DNA of 14,151 nt from CAYGTK01 sp964352775 (GTDB taxonomy: Bacteria > Bacteroidota > Bacteroidia > Chitinophagales > CAIOSU01), in NCBI GenBank assembly GCA_964352775.1, contig CAYGTK010000111.1:1-14151 (forward strand), in the 5' to 3' direction. The stretch's first letter is position 1. Every line of letters begins with the position of its first letter. A program made the translations under genes and the position numbers. Below the pieces are notes generated by a model. It worked only from the letters and a program-made list of their open reading frames with translations, was not told where the DNA came from and searched no databases. This document shows positions 5,268 through 12,691 of this stretch, piece by piece.

Positions 5268-6782
5268 TTGTGCTACATTCACTTTCAAATACAATTAGAT
5301 GAACGCTACCTATTTATCTACCCTTATTTAACGGATGATCTCGTGCAATTAAACACATCAGTAAAAAATTACTTTAATAGACTTAAAGTTGCTTGGTTAA
5401 CTGTAGTGCTACTAATTATTTGTATCGTATTAGATATTGGAACGATAGTGCCATTCTTCTCGCAAAAGGCGGGATTCATAATTAATGTTATTGCCAATAT
5501 TTTAGGTGGGGCCAGCCTTATCTTCGTTTTAGGCCCATACTGCTTTGGTTGGTCAAAAGGCTTAAAGCAACATTTAATGTGGTTACTTACCATCTACTTT
5601 ACTGTTCACGGACTGGTATTGTTTCCTGGATTAACAGACGAAAGACATTTTTTCTTCACTCCGTTAACCTTTATCCCCTACTTCTACCTCAGTTGGTTTT
5701 CCTTATTCGTTGCGATCATTTTTCCTTTGTCTTTTCTTTTAAAAGGTCATCAATCTATCATCATAAATATCACGCTACTGCTTGGTAGCTTCGTTAGCTC
5801 ACTTATTATTGCCGAATGGATAATGTTTCACTTTAGCCCGCACACTACCCAGATAGAACGTATGGAGGGAGATATGATAATATCATCCTACAAACATGAT
5901 GAAAGCACTGATCATTATACTTATCCAGCTAACCAAACGATGCGTCTTTCCTCTTCAGAGTTCGATTACTCTATTCAAGCCAATGCTAATGGATTATTGG
6001 ATGTGGCAATTGATAAGGTACCGAATAAAGAAGTCACTGTATTGTGCTTAGGAGATTCGTTTACTGAAGGATTTGGGGTAGAACCAGCCTACAGCTGGGT
6101 AAAAGTATTTCAGCGTGAACTGGAAAAGAAGGGTTTAAGTGTATATGCTTATAATGCGGGAATAGTAGGCTCTGACCCCATATTTGAGATAGATCTAGCA
6201 AGGAGTATTATAAAGGAAATAGAGCCAGATATAGTTATCATAGCCATTAATAGAACGGATGTAGATAACATTATTACCCGTGGTGGTACTGAAAGGTTTA
6301 CAGACGATGGAGTAAAGTTTGCAGAAGAACCTGTACTTATGGATCTATACCTTATTAGCTTTTTGGTTCGGCATATTACACACTCCCTACTTGATGTTAA
6401 TCACGACCTTGTACCAATACACGAATTTCCAAAAAAGGCAGAAGTTGCAAAAAAGGAGATAAAGAACACCATAACTGCATTTCGAGATAGTTTGGATGCT
6501 AAAAACATAGATCTATTTGTTGCTACGCACCCTTTGCGAATTGAGTTAGACAGCTGCAAATATGATTATGATTGGAGAGCAACTTTTCAAAATGTAAAAC
6601 ACATCGATATACTAGAACGCCTTTGCGCCAATGGTTTAGGAGGTGTTAATGCAGATGAATACTTTTACCCGATAGACGGACACTTCAATAAGGTAGGCTA
6701 CGAACAGATGGGTTTGCAATTTGCAACTGACTCTTCGCTATTGAATAGGATCAAGCAGGTCTCGCATTCAAAGTTACAGTGA
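5268..6782 (+). CDS. Membrane-anchored SGNH/GDSL-type hydrolase
   Basis: The amino half has about five membrane helices (near 42-62, 69-92, 103-121, 133-158, 163-188). The carboxy half is an SGNH hydrolase domain, a fold used for esterases and for acyl-group transfer or removal on envelope polysaccharides. Block I is CLGDSFTEGFGV (260-271) with nucleophile Ser264. Gly301 (AGIVGSD) fits block II, Asn328 (AINRTD) block III, and Asp470/His472 (PIDGHFN) the catalytic block V, so all four key positions are present. The first start codon after the upstream stop is TTG at 5268, preceded by an A-rich leader (AAAACAAAACA). GTG at 5343 is the alternative and would remove 25 residues without touching the helices. 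The gene is AT-richer than PhoX upstream. Its stop is 8 bp from the convergent gene. Substrate unknown. Confidence 0.85.
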   Translation: MCYIHFQIQLDERYLFIYPYLTDDLVQLNTSVKNYFNRLKVAWLTVVLLIICIVLDIGTIVPFFSQKAGFIINVIANILGGASLIFVLGPYCFGWSKGLKQHLMWLLTIYFTVHGLVLFPGLTDERHFFFTPLTFIPYFYLSWFSLFVAIIFPLSFLLKGHQSIIINITLLLGSFVSSLIIAEWIMFHFSPHTTQIERMEGDMIISSYKHDESTDHYTYPANQTMRLSSSEFDYSIQANANGLLDVAIDKVPNKEVTVLCLGDSFTEGFGVEPAYSWVKVFQRELEKKGLSVYAYNAGIVGSDPIFEIDLARSIIKEIEPDIVIIAINRTDVDNIITRGGTERFTDDGVKFAEEPVLMDLYLISFLVRHITHSLLDVNHDLVPIHEFPKKAEVAKKEIKNTITAFRDSLDAKNIDLFVATHPLRIELDSCKYDYDWRATFQNVKHIDILERLCANGLGGVNADEYFYPIDGHFNKVGYEQMGLQFATDSSLLNRIKQVSHSKLQ

Positions 6783-6790
6783 CCATATAG

Positions 6791-7543
6791 CTAATATCCC
6801 GTAACCAACAACCGTCTAGCGCCATTAATACCACACTTTTGGTACTTATGGTAAGTTGCCGCAGCCTTTTCACGAACCTCTTCTGATGATGCACCTACTA
6901 TCCAAGCATTTACTGCAGCTTCTAGGGTGTATGCTTCGGGGGCCATTAACCCAGTGGTCCACAATAGCGGAGTAGCGCCAGTTTTACGTATCGGTTCTTC
7001 AAAATAGCTTTTGCTTATACAGGCTAATACTATGGCATCTCGCTTGGCTTGGCCTTTCGCTTTTGGTAGTTGGTCTATAGAAAATTCCATCAGTCCATCG
7101 TGGCCTACATAAGCTACTAAGCGCTCTTTGTTTCCATTATCTAATTCCTCGCCTTCTACATATAATTGGGGTAGCTCCCCTCCTGCCGCAGCCTTTAAGA
7201 AGTCTTCTATACAGTTCTTTATAAGTCTTCCTCTATAAGCATGCGCTACCAGGTAGGTATTGCTGGCTTTATGTTGAAATACACATCGTTCTATAATGGT
7301 ATCGTTCACTGCTTGGCAGTCTACCATAGTCCACTGGTTACTGCGTTTAAAGAAGGCTTTTGTTCCGTAGTAAGCTCCCCAATACAGGTTGTTGTAGGCA
7401 TCATCGCCATTACCCAACTTCTCTGGAACGGGTACTATACCCTGGCTAGCATTGTCGCAAAGAGCAACGTATACATGGATGACTTTTGCTTGCGAACAGA
7501 AGGAAATTATTATACCAATAAAAATGAGCGTGATAGTCTTCAT
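6791..7543 (-). CDS. Secreted conserved protein of unknown function, possible His/Cys dyad
   Basis: This 250-residue protein has a Sec signal (MKTITLIFIGIIISFCSQA, cleavage after Ala19). The mature part opens with VIHVYVALCDNASQGIVPVP (21-40), LGNGDDAYNNLYWGAYYG (43-60) and FFKRSNQW (64-71), a pattern I recall only from uncharacterised proteins. Two segments are notable: a hydrophobic strand ending in GHDG (LVAYVGHDG, 142-150, His148) and a second strand ending in a cysteine (DAIVLACISKSYF, 169-181, Cys175). This order and spacing resembles the His and Cys of caspase-like (clan CD) proteins, but I cannot confirm a protease fold, and the sequence is GHDG rather than GHG. It faces the SGNH gene tail to tail across 8 bp. 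Confidence 0.7.
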   Translation of the reverse strand: MKTITLIFIGIIISFCSQAKVIHVYVALCDNASQGIVPVPEKLGNGDDAYNNLYWGAYYGTKAFFKRSNQWTMVDCQAVNDTIIERCVFQHKASNTYLVAHAYRGRLIKNCIEDFLKAAAGGELPQLYVEGEELDNGNKERLVAYVGHDGLMEFSIDQLPKAKGQAKRDAIVLACISKSYFEEPIRKTGATPLLWTTGLMAPEAYTLEAAVNAWIVGASSEEVREKAAATYHKYQKCGINGARRLLVTGY

Positions 7544-7570
7544 ACTGATACAACGAAGAACTTCAGGAAA

Positions 7571-7584
7571 GTTACATTTGTAAC
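7571..7584. promoter_or_regulatory. Palindrome upstream of the secreted protein gene
   Basis: GTTACA-TT-TGTAAC has perfect 6-bp inverted arms around two bases. It sits 28 bp upstream of the ATG at 7543, where an operator or activator site could be. TACATTTG inside it also matches TAnnTTTG on the + strand, but no gene follows there. The role is inferred from position only. Confidence 0.3.
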
Positions 7585-7676
7585 GAATGATAAACCCAGT
7601 ATGGGCTTTTGCAAGAATAGAAATGGGATATTAAAGGAAGAGTGTACCTGCTAAAAGCCTAAGCCAAGGGCCTACA

Positions 7677-7829
7677 CTACATATGATGTTGCTGCGACAA
7701 GTCTACTAAAGACCTGCTAAAGTCAAGACCGTCATCATTAGATCTTTCCTTCTTAGGTTGCTCTGTACTACAAGAAGCGAAGCTTACAAGAACTAACAAG
7801 ACTAATAATGCTTTACTTATCGTTTTCAT
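7677..7829 (-). CDS. 50-residue lipoprotein, truncated relative of the upstream lipoprotein
   Basis: This short frame encodes a complete lipoprotein signal, MKTISKALLVLLVLVSFASC, with lipobox FASC and Cys20, followed by 30 polar residues. It is related to the neighbouring 174-residue lipoprotein. In both the lipobox Cys is residue 20 and both carry GLDxSR at exactly residues 34-39 (GLDFSR here, GLDLSR there). After LVDLSQQHHM the frame stops, and no continuation of the homology is visible in other frames before the next gene. It is either a genuine small lipoprotein or a truncated duplicate. An in-frame ATG at 7835 would add two residues (MTM). A TATATTTG promoter box lies just upstream, so it is probably transcribed by itself. 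Function unknown. Confidence 0.65.
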   Translation of the reverse strand: MKTISKALLVLLVLVSFASCSTEQPKKERSNDDGLDFSRSLVDLSQQHHM

Positions 7830-7836
7830 GGTCATG

Positions 7837-7844
7837 CAAATATA
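7837..7844 (-). promoter_or_regulatory. -7 promoter element (TATATTTG) of the small lipoprotein gene
   Basis: On the - strand TATATTTG matches TAnnTTTG exactly and ends 7 bp before the ATG at 7829. Transcription would start at or within a few bases of the start codon, giving a leaderless or nearly leaderless mRNA, unless a different start codon is used. Confidence 0.5.
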
Positions 7845-7914
7845 AGCATTTTTCAGATGCTAACCATTAAATACTGCTACTTTGATACGTTTTCATGTGG
7901 TGTATAACACCCCT

Positions 7915-8439
7915 CTAGCACTCATACAAACTCCCCAATAATTCTGGGATATCCATTGGTATGGGTGGCGATACGGTGATGTTTTCATGCTTCTCAGCGG
8001 CTGTTGTTAAGTTGAAATGGCTATTGGCTATACTCGTAAGAAAAAACTTCCCGTCAGTATGCTTGAAGGTCAAATTCCTTCTGTTTAAGTAATTGGCCCT
8101 GCCACTATCTAACATTATGCTGAAGCCTTTGTCCGTCTTCTCCATTTTGGTAATAGATAGCTCGCGCGAACCTTCTTTTACGCGTGGTATAGTAAAGCTA
8201 GAGGCTACATCGTCGCCATCCATTAATAATACATCAATGCTGTTTTCTGCTTCGTTAGGTCGCTGTAGTAAGGTGTAATCACTTTGACCGTATTGTTGAT
8301 CATCCAGCTTTAACACTAATAGTCGACTTAAGTCTAGACCTTTTTCTTCTGACTCCTCCTTACTAGAATTGCTTGTGCTACAAGAGATACAACCCAAAAC
8401 AAGCGCCAGAAATACGAAGGTTTGTAAAGTTGCTTTCAT
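7915..8439 (-). CDS. Lipoprotein of unknown function
   Basis: This 174-residue protein has a lipoprotein signal (MKATLQTFVFLALVLGCISC, lipobox Cys20), then a Ser/Lys/Glu-rich linker (21-33) and a beta-rich domain of about 130 residues with no motif I recognise. It shares its amino-terminal layout with the 50-residue lipoprotein downstream, including GLDLSR at 34-39, so the two look like tandem duplicates. The last residue is a Cys (LYEC). It starts 33 bp after the stop of the 299-residue lipoprotein gene and may be cotranscribed with it. Anchoring in the membrane is well supported; the role is unknown. Confidence 0.8.
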   Translation of the reverse strand: MKATLQTFVFLALVLGCISCSTSNSSKEESEEKGLDLSRLLVLKLDDQQYGQSDYTLLQRPNEAENSIDVLLMDGDDVASSFTIPRVKEGSRELSITKMEKTDKGFSIMLDSGRANYLNRRNLTFKHTDGKFFLTSIANSHFNLTTAAEKHENITVSPPIPMDIPELLGSLYEC

Positions 8440-8472
8440 AATTATTCCTTTTGAGTATACGTCAATATACGA

Positions 8473-9372
8473 CTACTGTACAGCAACTGCAACTTGCATG
8501 CCGCGCACGCCCATATCCACTACTTGCTCTATATCGTTGGCGGTATCACCTACATCCCATTTGCCATTACCATTGGTGTCTTTCCACTCAAAGCTATTAT
8601 TAACTGATAGCGATACATCTACGAACTGATCAGCCGTTTCGCTGTGGCTGATGGTAAAGGCTGTTGGAAATTGAGCTGTTACCAAGCAAGACCCCGCAGG
8701 TATCGGCGATGTAGCGAATAATGGGTTTACCACCGTAGTAGCTGGCGCCTGACCACTTAATATTGGCACATTTATTCCAAAGGGTGGGTTCTTCAACTCA
8801 AATGCCCAAAAGCCTTGTAAGCGATTATCATTCACATCAAGCGATTTTTCATCTACTTGAACGGAATTGATATACGTGTTAAAGCCCACAAAAGAAGCCA
8901 CCGTACCTGTAAGTTCTGTACTGTTGTTGTAGGTCATATCAATATCGTAATTCTGATAAGCTAGAGATACGCGTAAATGCTCGTAAGTACCTTCTGCAAT
9001 GTCTTTTAGTGGGATAAAGAAGAATTCTTGACCATCGCCAACTATAGTTAAATTATCAAAGGTGATGGCGTTAGTTCCTCCTGCCGTGGTTTCATCGCTT
9101 TTATACAATACAGCACCACCACCTACTTGCGTGAACTTGTCTTGCGATAGCTCAATATAATGTGCAGCCATTTCAAAATTCTGTGGGCTTTGTCCAGCAT
9201 TACCTACAGGCATAATAGCTGGTTCACCTAAATTATTCAGGCGTATTTGGTTCTCATCAAAGTTGAAGCGGAAGTGTACCATCGGCTCATCTTTGTCATC
9301 ATCGTTATTGTCTTTATCGCAAGAAACAAAAGCGATAGAAAGTAGAGCCAGCAAAATAAATGGGTATTTCAT
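8473..9372 (-). CDS. Lipoprotein, distantly MbnP-like, probably surface exposed
   Basis: This 299-residue protein has a lipoprotein signal with Cys18 (AFVSC), followed by the acidic stretch DKDNNDDDKDEP. A Lys and acidic residues directly after the lipidated Cys resemble the Bacteroidetes lipoprotein export signal that sends proteins to the cell surface. The body begins HFRFNFD (33-39), then AAHYIELS (67-74), LKDIAEGTYEHLRVSLAYQNYD (about 120-141). This order of a beta strand, a YI-L segment and an IP/A-G-TY-L strand is reminiscent of the MbnP-like copper-binding domain, but the match is loose. Near the end, DTNGNGKWDVGD (265-276) fits a calcium-binding loop of the dockerin or EF-hand kind. 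It is first in a possible operon with the two smaller lipoproteins. Function is not known. Confidence 0.75.
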   Translation of the reverse strand: MKYPFILLALLSIAFVSCDKDNNDDDKDEPMVHFRFNFDENQIRLNNLGEPAIMPVGNAGQSPQNFEMAAHYIELSQDKFTQVGGGAVLYKSDETTAGGTNAITFDNLTIVGDGQEFFFIPLKDIAEGTYEHLRVSLAYQNYDIDMTYNNSTELTGTVASFVGFNTYINSVQVDEKSLDVNDNRLQGFWAFELKNPPFGINVPILSGQAPATTVVNPLFATSPIPAGSCLVTAQFPTAFTISHSETADQFVDVSLSVNNSFEWKDTNGNGKWDVGDTANDIEQVVDMGVRGMQVAVAVQ

Positions 9373-9433
9373 ATGGTGGTATTTACAATAAAGGTAATAG
9401 CTAATACCAAGAAGAACGACACGAGTTATCCAT

Positions 9434-10642
9434 TTATTTGAAAGGGCTGCGTTGTGTCCATTGTTCCGGCTTATTCAGTCGCTTGATGATGAGCTTAACG
9501 ATTGCATTCTTCCAATTACTGGTATGGCGCACATAGGCAACCATATCGTGTGGTTCAGCACCAACTGAACTCTTTATTTCCATAGCTGTTCGGCCAAAAG
9601 TTACCGTTTCGCAGGCTTCCTCCATTCCACGCTCAACTAGAGTAAGCAAGATGTTGAGGTATAAGTCGTAGTCATCGCGAATTTCACGATCGAATCCCGT
9701 GTAGCCAGCCACCAGGTCCTTACCATCTATATAGTAGGTAATGAAGCTAAGTATCTGGCCCTTGTCATCTTTATAGGCGTATATTTTGAAACGATCGCCC
9801 AAATGTGTCTTCTCGGTCACATAGTGGTCTAGTGTGGTTTTGGTCAGCTTAAAAGCAGAAGCATCCAACACTTGATCGTATAGATATTGTAAGCGGGGTA
9901 ATTCTTCTTTTAATTCTTCTAGGCCTATCTCCACTCTGGTTAACGGCGCTATCCGCTTGATGGCTTTCTTTACCCTAACCCTATACTTCGATTTCATGGC
10001 AGCCATGTATTCCTCCATTGTAGCTTGCCCTTTTGGAATACGATATATCATATTAGGTTGAAAGTAGGCTTGCAGGAAACCATTTTCTTCAAGCATTTTA
10101 TAGTCTTGCACATGGCGATCGTAAAAGTCTTTTACCAGCACACCATGTACCTTTTTGCCTTCCTTCTTTTCAGTTTGCAATAGGTTGCTTACTGCGCATA
10201 GCATGGCATCCAGGTCGGCCTCCGTTGGTTTATTTTTGAACAAGAAACCATACTCGCCCGTGGTAAGTGAGCTACCAATAACCAGTAGCCTGAAATCCAC
10301 CTGATGAACTACCTTCTCCATTAATTTACCTCCAAAGCCTTTATCGGGGCTTTCGTCTACAAAGTTCTTTCCTTCAAAGGTTACTATCTGCGAAACGGCT
10401 ACTCCATATGGTTGCCCATTTTTCTCCAATACAATGTATCTGAATTTCAGCAGGTCTTTCGTATTCTCACAAATACCACGCAAGTAAGTGGGGTCGAAAA
10501 ACAGATGTTCGCCCTGGGTAACAGCGTTCCATTGCTGTTCATCCAACTCAGCTAAAGAGTTGTAAATGTTATGTTTATATTCAGCGGACTGCACTTTTTC
10601 AGCTGCTAAGTTTGTGGTAACGGGACATGTGGTTGCAAGCAT
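9434..10642 (-). CDS. FemAB/GNAT-fold acyltransferase-like protein
   Basis: Read from the ATG at 10642 the protein has 402 residues. A TTG nine bases upstream would add MAN but is a less likely start. It looks like a two-lobed GNAT-fold protein of the FemAB or BioF2-like group, enzymes that transfer acyl or aminoacyl groups to cell-wall, lipid or peptide substrates. Landmarks are the basic helix SKYRVRVKKA (218-227), typical of these proteins, the carboxy-terminal lobe with ILSFITYYIDGKDLVAGYTGFD (about 297-318), and FGRTAMEIKSSVGAEP (349-364), a conserved segment that probably lines the substrate or CoA pocket. There is no signal peptide, so it acts in the cytoplasm. It is divergent from a membrane protein gene across about 200 bp. 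Substrate and acceptor cannot be deduced. Confidence 0.75.
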   Translation of the reverse strand: MLATTCPVTTNLAAEKVQSAEYKHNIYNSLAELDEQQWNAVTQGEHLFFDPTYLRGICENTKDLLKFRYIVLEKNGQPYGVAVSQIVTFEGKNFVDESPDKGFGGKLMEKVVHQVDFRLLVIGSSLTTGEYGFLFKNKPTEADLDAMLCAVSNLLQTEKKEGKKVHGVLVKDFYDRHVQDYKMLEENGFLQAYFQPNMIYRIPKGQATMEEYMAAMKSKYRVRVKKAIKRIAPLTRVEIGLEELKEELPRLQYLYDQVLDASAFKLTKTTLDHYVTEKTHLGDRFKIYAYKDDKGQILSFITYYIDGKDLVAGYTGFDREIRDDYDLYLNILLTLVERGMEEACETVTFGRTAMEIKSSVGAEPHDMVAYVRHTSNWKNAIVKLIIKRLNKPEQWTQRSPFK

Positions 10643-10651
10643 GTTAGCCAA

Positions 10652-10844
10652 TTTAGATTACTAAACGGCACTTGTTTTAGAATAGTTTACTAACGGAGAA
10701 TTTTTTATCTACTTGAGGTTGAAAATAGGATTTTTGAAGGAAATAAGTCTAGTGGCTTTCCCCCCAATTATACTGTTATCCTGCTAAAACAATAAATTAG
10801 CCAAGCAATTATTAGCACAGCCCTTTTAGATACCTTCCATCGCT
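10652..10844. promoter_or_regulatory. Divergent promoter region
   Basis: The region separates the acyltransferase gene (-) from a membrane protein gene (+) and must hold both promoters. On the - strand TAAATTGG (10648-10655), one base off TAnnTTTG, ends 5 bp before the ATG at 10642. No clear element is visible for the + strand gene. The sequence is AT-rich and I see no strong hairpin. Confidence 0.4.
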
Positions 10845-11384
10845 ATGAAAAAACTTTCTCCACCCGTCAGGATCTTTATCTGGTTCCTATTAGCCCATGC
10901 TGTAGGATTGCTAATGATAACAGTAACCTTCCCCAAGATAAATGCAGTTCTCGGTACGCAGGCATTCGACCTAAGCCCTATGGGATATTCGGTAGAAACC
11001 GCCAGAGCCATGCTTGCAAAGCTAGACCCAGCCACCACTAAGCTGTATCTATACCTACAAATAATGGTGTTAGATGTGCTTTACCCAGCACTGTTAGCCC
11101 TATTTCTAGGCACTTGGATGAAGTGGCTTTATCATATCAACGGGTTCAATACAGCTTCTATTTGGAGCAAGATATACCTCTTTCCCATCACCCACATGAT
11201 AATTGACTACTTAGAGAACCTCTGCGTTGCCATCATGATAAGCACTGGGCCACAGGTGTCATCAACTATCATACAAGCCTCTAGCATATTCACCGTTACC
11301 AAAGGCCTGTTTACTACCACCAGTTGGATCATCATTTTGCCGATGCTAGCATTTTGGCTGAAACGTAAATTCAGTAAGGAGTAA
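10845..11384 (+). CDS. Four-helix integral membrane protein of unknown function
   Basis: This 179-residue protein has four likely membrane helices at about 8-28, 67-92, 109-132 and 147-172. The stretch between the first two (30-66, including MGYSVETARAMLAKLDP) is probably outside the membrane. Acidic residues lie inside hydrophobic segments: Asp77 (VLDVLYP) and Asp121/Glu124/Asn125 (IIDYLENL). The D-x-x-E-N arrangement looks conserved in kind and may be functional, but I do not recognise a named family. The ATG has no clear Shine-Dalgarno sequence. It is convergent with the DUF5690 transporter gene, 23 bp apart, with no hairpin terminator between them. Confidence 0.75.
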   Translation: MKKLSPPVRIFIWFLLAHAVGLLMITVTFPKINAVLGTQAFDLSPMGYSVETARAMLAKLDPATTKLYLYLQIMVLDVLYPALLALFLGTWMKWLYHINGFNTASIWSKIYLFPITHMIIDYLENLCVAIMISTGPQVSSTIIQASSIFTVTKGLFTTTSWIIILPMLAFWLKRKFSKE

Positions 11385-11407
11385 GTGTATTGTGAGTTTG
11401 GCTTCTA

Positions 11408-12691
11408 CTACTCCTTCCGCCAAAAGTACAGTAGCGATATTAGTGTAAGAATTCCACCAAAACCTGCTAGCCAATAATTCGCGCTGGTAAAGAAATCGAG
11501 GTAGCTGATATTGGGTTGGGCAAATTCTTTGTAAAGGTAATTTCCAACGGTAGCTAAGTAGCCGTATGAATCGGCCATATAGATAAGAAAGCCTGCGTTG
11601 GCGGGTTTGCCGAAGGCAGCTATCAATCGCTCGAACAACAAGGCATTGTAGGGAATGTAGGCCGCGTAGGTGGCAAAGCCCGTTAGGCTTATCCATAGTA
11701 GCGGACCGATCCATTCTTGCTGGAAAGCGTAGGTACTGATACCTGCGGTGAGCAAGCCAATAATGATGATGACATGGTTGAGGTACAGGGCTTTCTTATT
11801 GTTTTGGATAAACATAATAAGGCCTAGTAGCAGCAGAACTGCGAGTGTAACGGGTAATTCCGTTTGGGTAAATACTCCTGAATCGTCGGCCGCACCTAGT
11901 TGTTCAAGGATATTACTCATGAAGTTATCGCGGAAATCGCGGAAGGCAGTAATGGCCATGTATACCAATATCAACAGCACTAACCCTGGTGCAAAGTTCT
12001 TGAAGAAACTGCGGCGAGCGGCCTTATCCATGGGAACACGCTTGGTACGTTGGGCTTCATCTTCTCGCGAAGGGTCGGGCAATTGATCGAGCAATAGCAC
12101 CACTATTATAAGTGGAACGATGTACATGGCCCCAGTAATAAAAGGCATCCAAAACTCGGAATAGCCCATATCTATCACCTCTCTACCTCGCGATTTCGCA
12201 AAGCCTGATGCTAAAGCGAAACTAGCGCACAGCATGGCTCCCATGGCTTCTGTAGAGCGTCTTCCTTCTAAATAACTGAACACCAAGCCCCATATCATAC
12301 CAAGCGGTAAGCCGTTCAAGAACAGGAAGAGGAACTTGTAACCTACAGGTGCAGCACCAAAACCCAACAAAGCCAACCAAGCCACACCAATAAAGCTAAG
12401 GATGAGCAAGGGGCGTTTATCTTTCCCTGCTTCGGAAACTACTTTTATACCAATGAACTTAGATAACACATAACCTGCCAGCTGTGCCAACACGATGAAG
12501 ACTTTATAATCCATCTCTATCTCGAACATCCCTAGTATAGAAACACCATCTACCCCATCGTAGTTAGTGGCTGAGAAGGGCTTACGGAAGCCGTACATGC
12601 ACGAATACACCAGAAAGGAAACTACCCCTGCATATATAGTAAGCGTAAGGCTATTGGCCTTTTCTAAATACCCCTTTAGTCCCTTAAGCAT
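11408..12691 (-). CDS. DUF5690 family MFS-like transporter
   Basis: This 427-residue protein has about 11-12 membrane helices and the marks of DUF5690, a major-facilitator-like family found mainly in Bacteroidetes. These include YGFRKPFSA (33-41) at the end of helix 1, NGLPLGMIWGLVFSYLEGRRSTE (126-148), and AFRDFRDNF (249-257) in the second half. A charged cytoplasmic loop (202-232) separates the halves. The start codon lies inside the end of the histidinol-phosphatase gene: the shared bases ATGCTTAA carry the start of one and the stop of the other. The two proteins are therefore probably made together. The substrate of DUF5690 proteins is unknown to me; coupling to a phosphatase suggests a phosphorylated or dephosphorylated small molecule. 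Confidence 0.9.
   Translation of the reverse strand: MLKGLKGYLEKANSLTLTIYAGVVSFLVYSCMYGFRKPFSATNYDGVDGVSILGMFEIEMDYKVFIVLAQLAGYVLSKFIGIKVVSEAGKDKRPLLILSFIGVAWLALLGFGAAPVGYKFLFLFLNGLPLGMIWGLVFSYLEGRRSTEAMGAMLCASFALASGFAKSRGREVIDMGYSEFWMPFITGAMYIVPLIIVVLLLDQLPDPSREDEAQRTKRVPMDKAARRSFFKNFAPGLVLLILVYMAITAFRDFRDNFMSNILEQLGAADDSGVFTQTELPVTLAVLLLLGLIMFIQNNKKALYLNHVIIIIGLLTAGISTYAFQQEWIGPLLWISLTGFATYAAYIPYNALLFERLIAAFGKPANAGFLIYMADSYGYLATVGNYLYKEFAQPNISYLDFFTSANYWLAGFGGILTLISLLYFWRKE

Noticed and set aside
6783..6790. Shared bidirectional terminator between the convergent SGNH and secreted protein genes
   Set aside because: The 8-bp spacer is too short for one and I found no stable hairpin with T-tracts across the two stop codons.
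7241..7654. 137-residue open frame on the + strand
   Set aside because: It lies mostly antisense to the secreted protein gene, which has a signal peptide and conserved-looking motifs; the + strand translation has none.
11346..11714. 122-residue - strand frame overlapping the end of the DUF5690 gene
   Set aside because: It is a shifted frame inside a well-supported transporter gene, with no domain or start signal.
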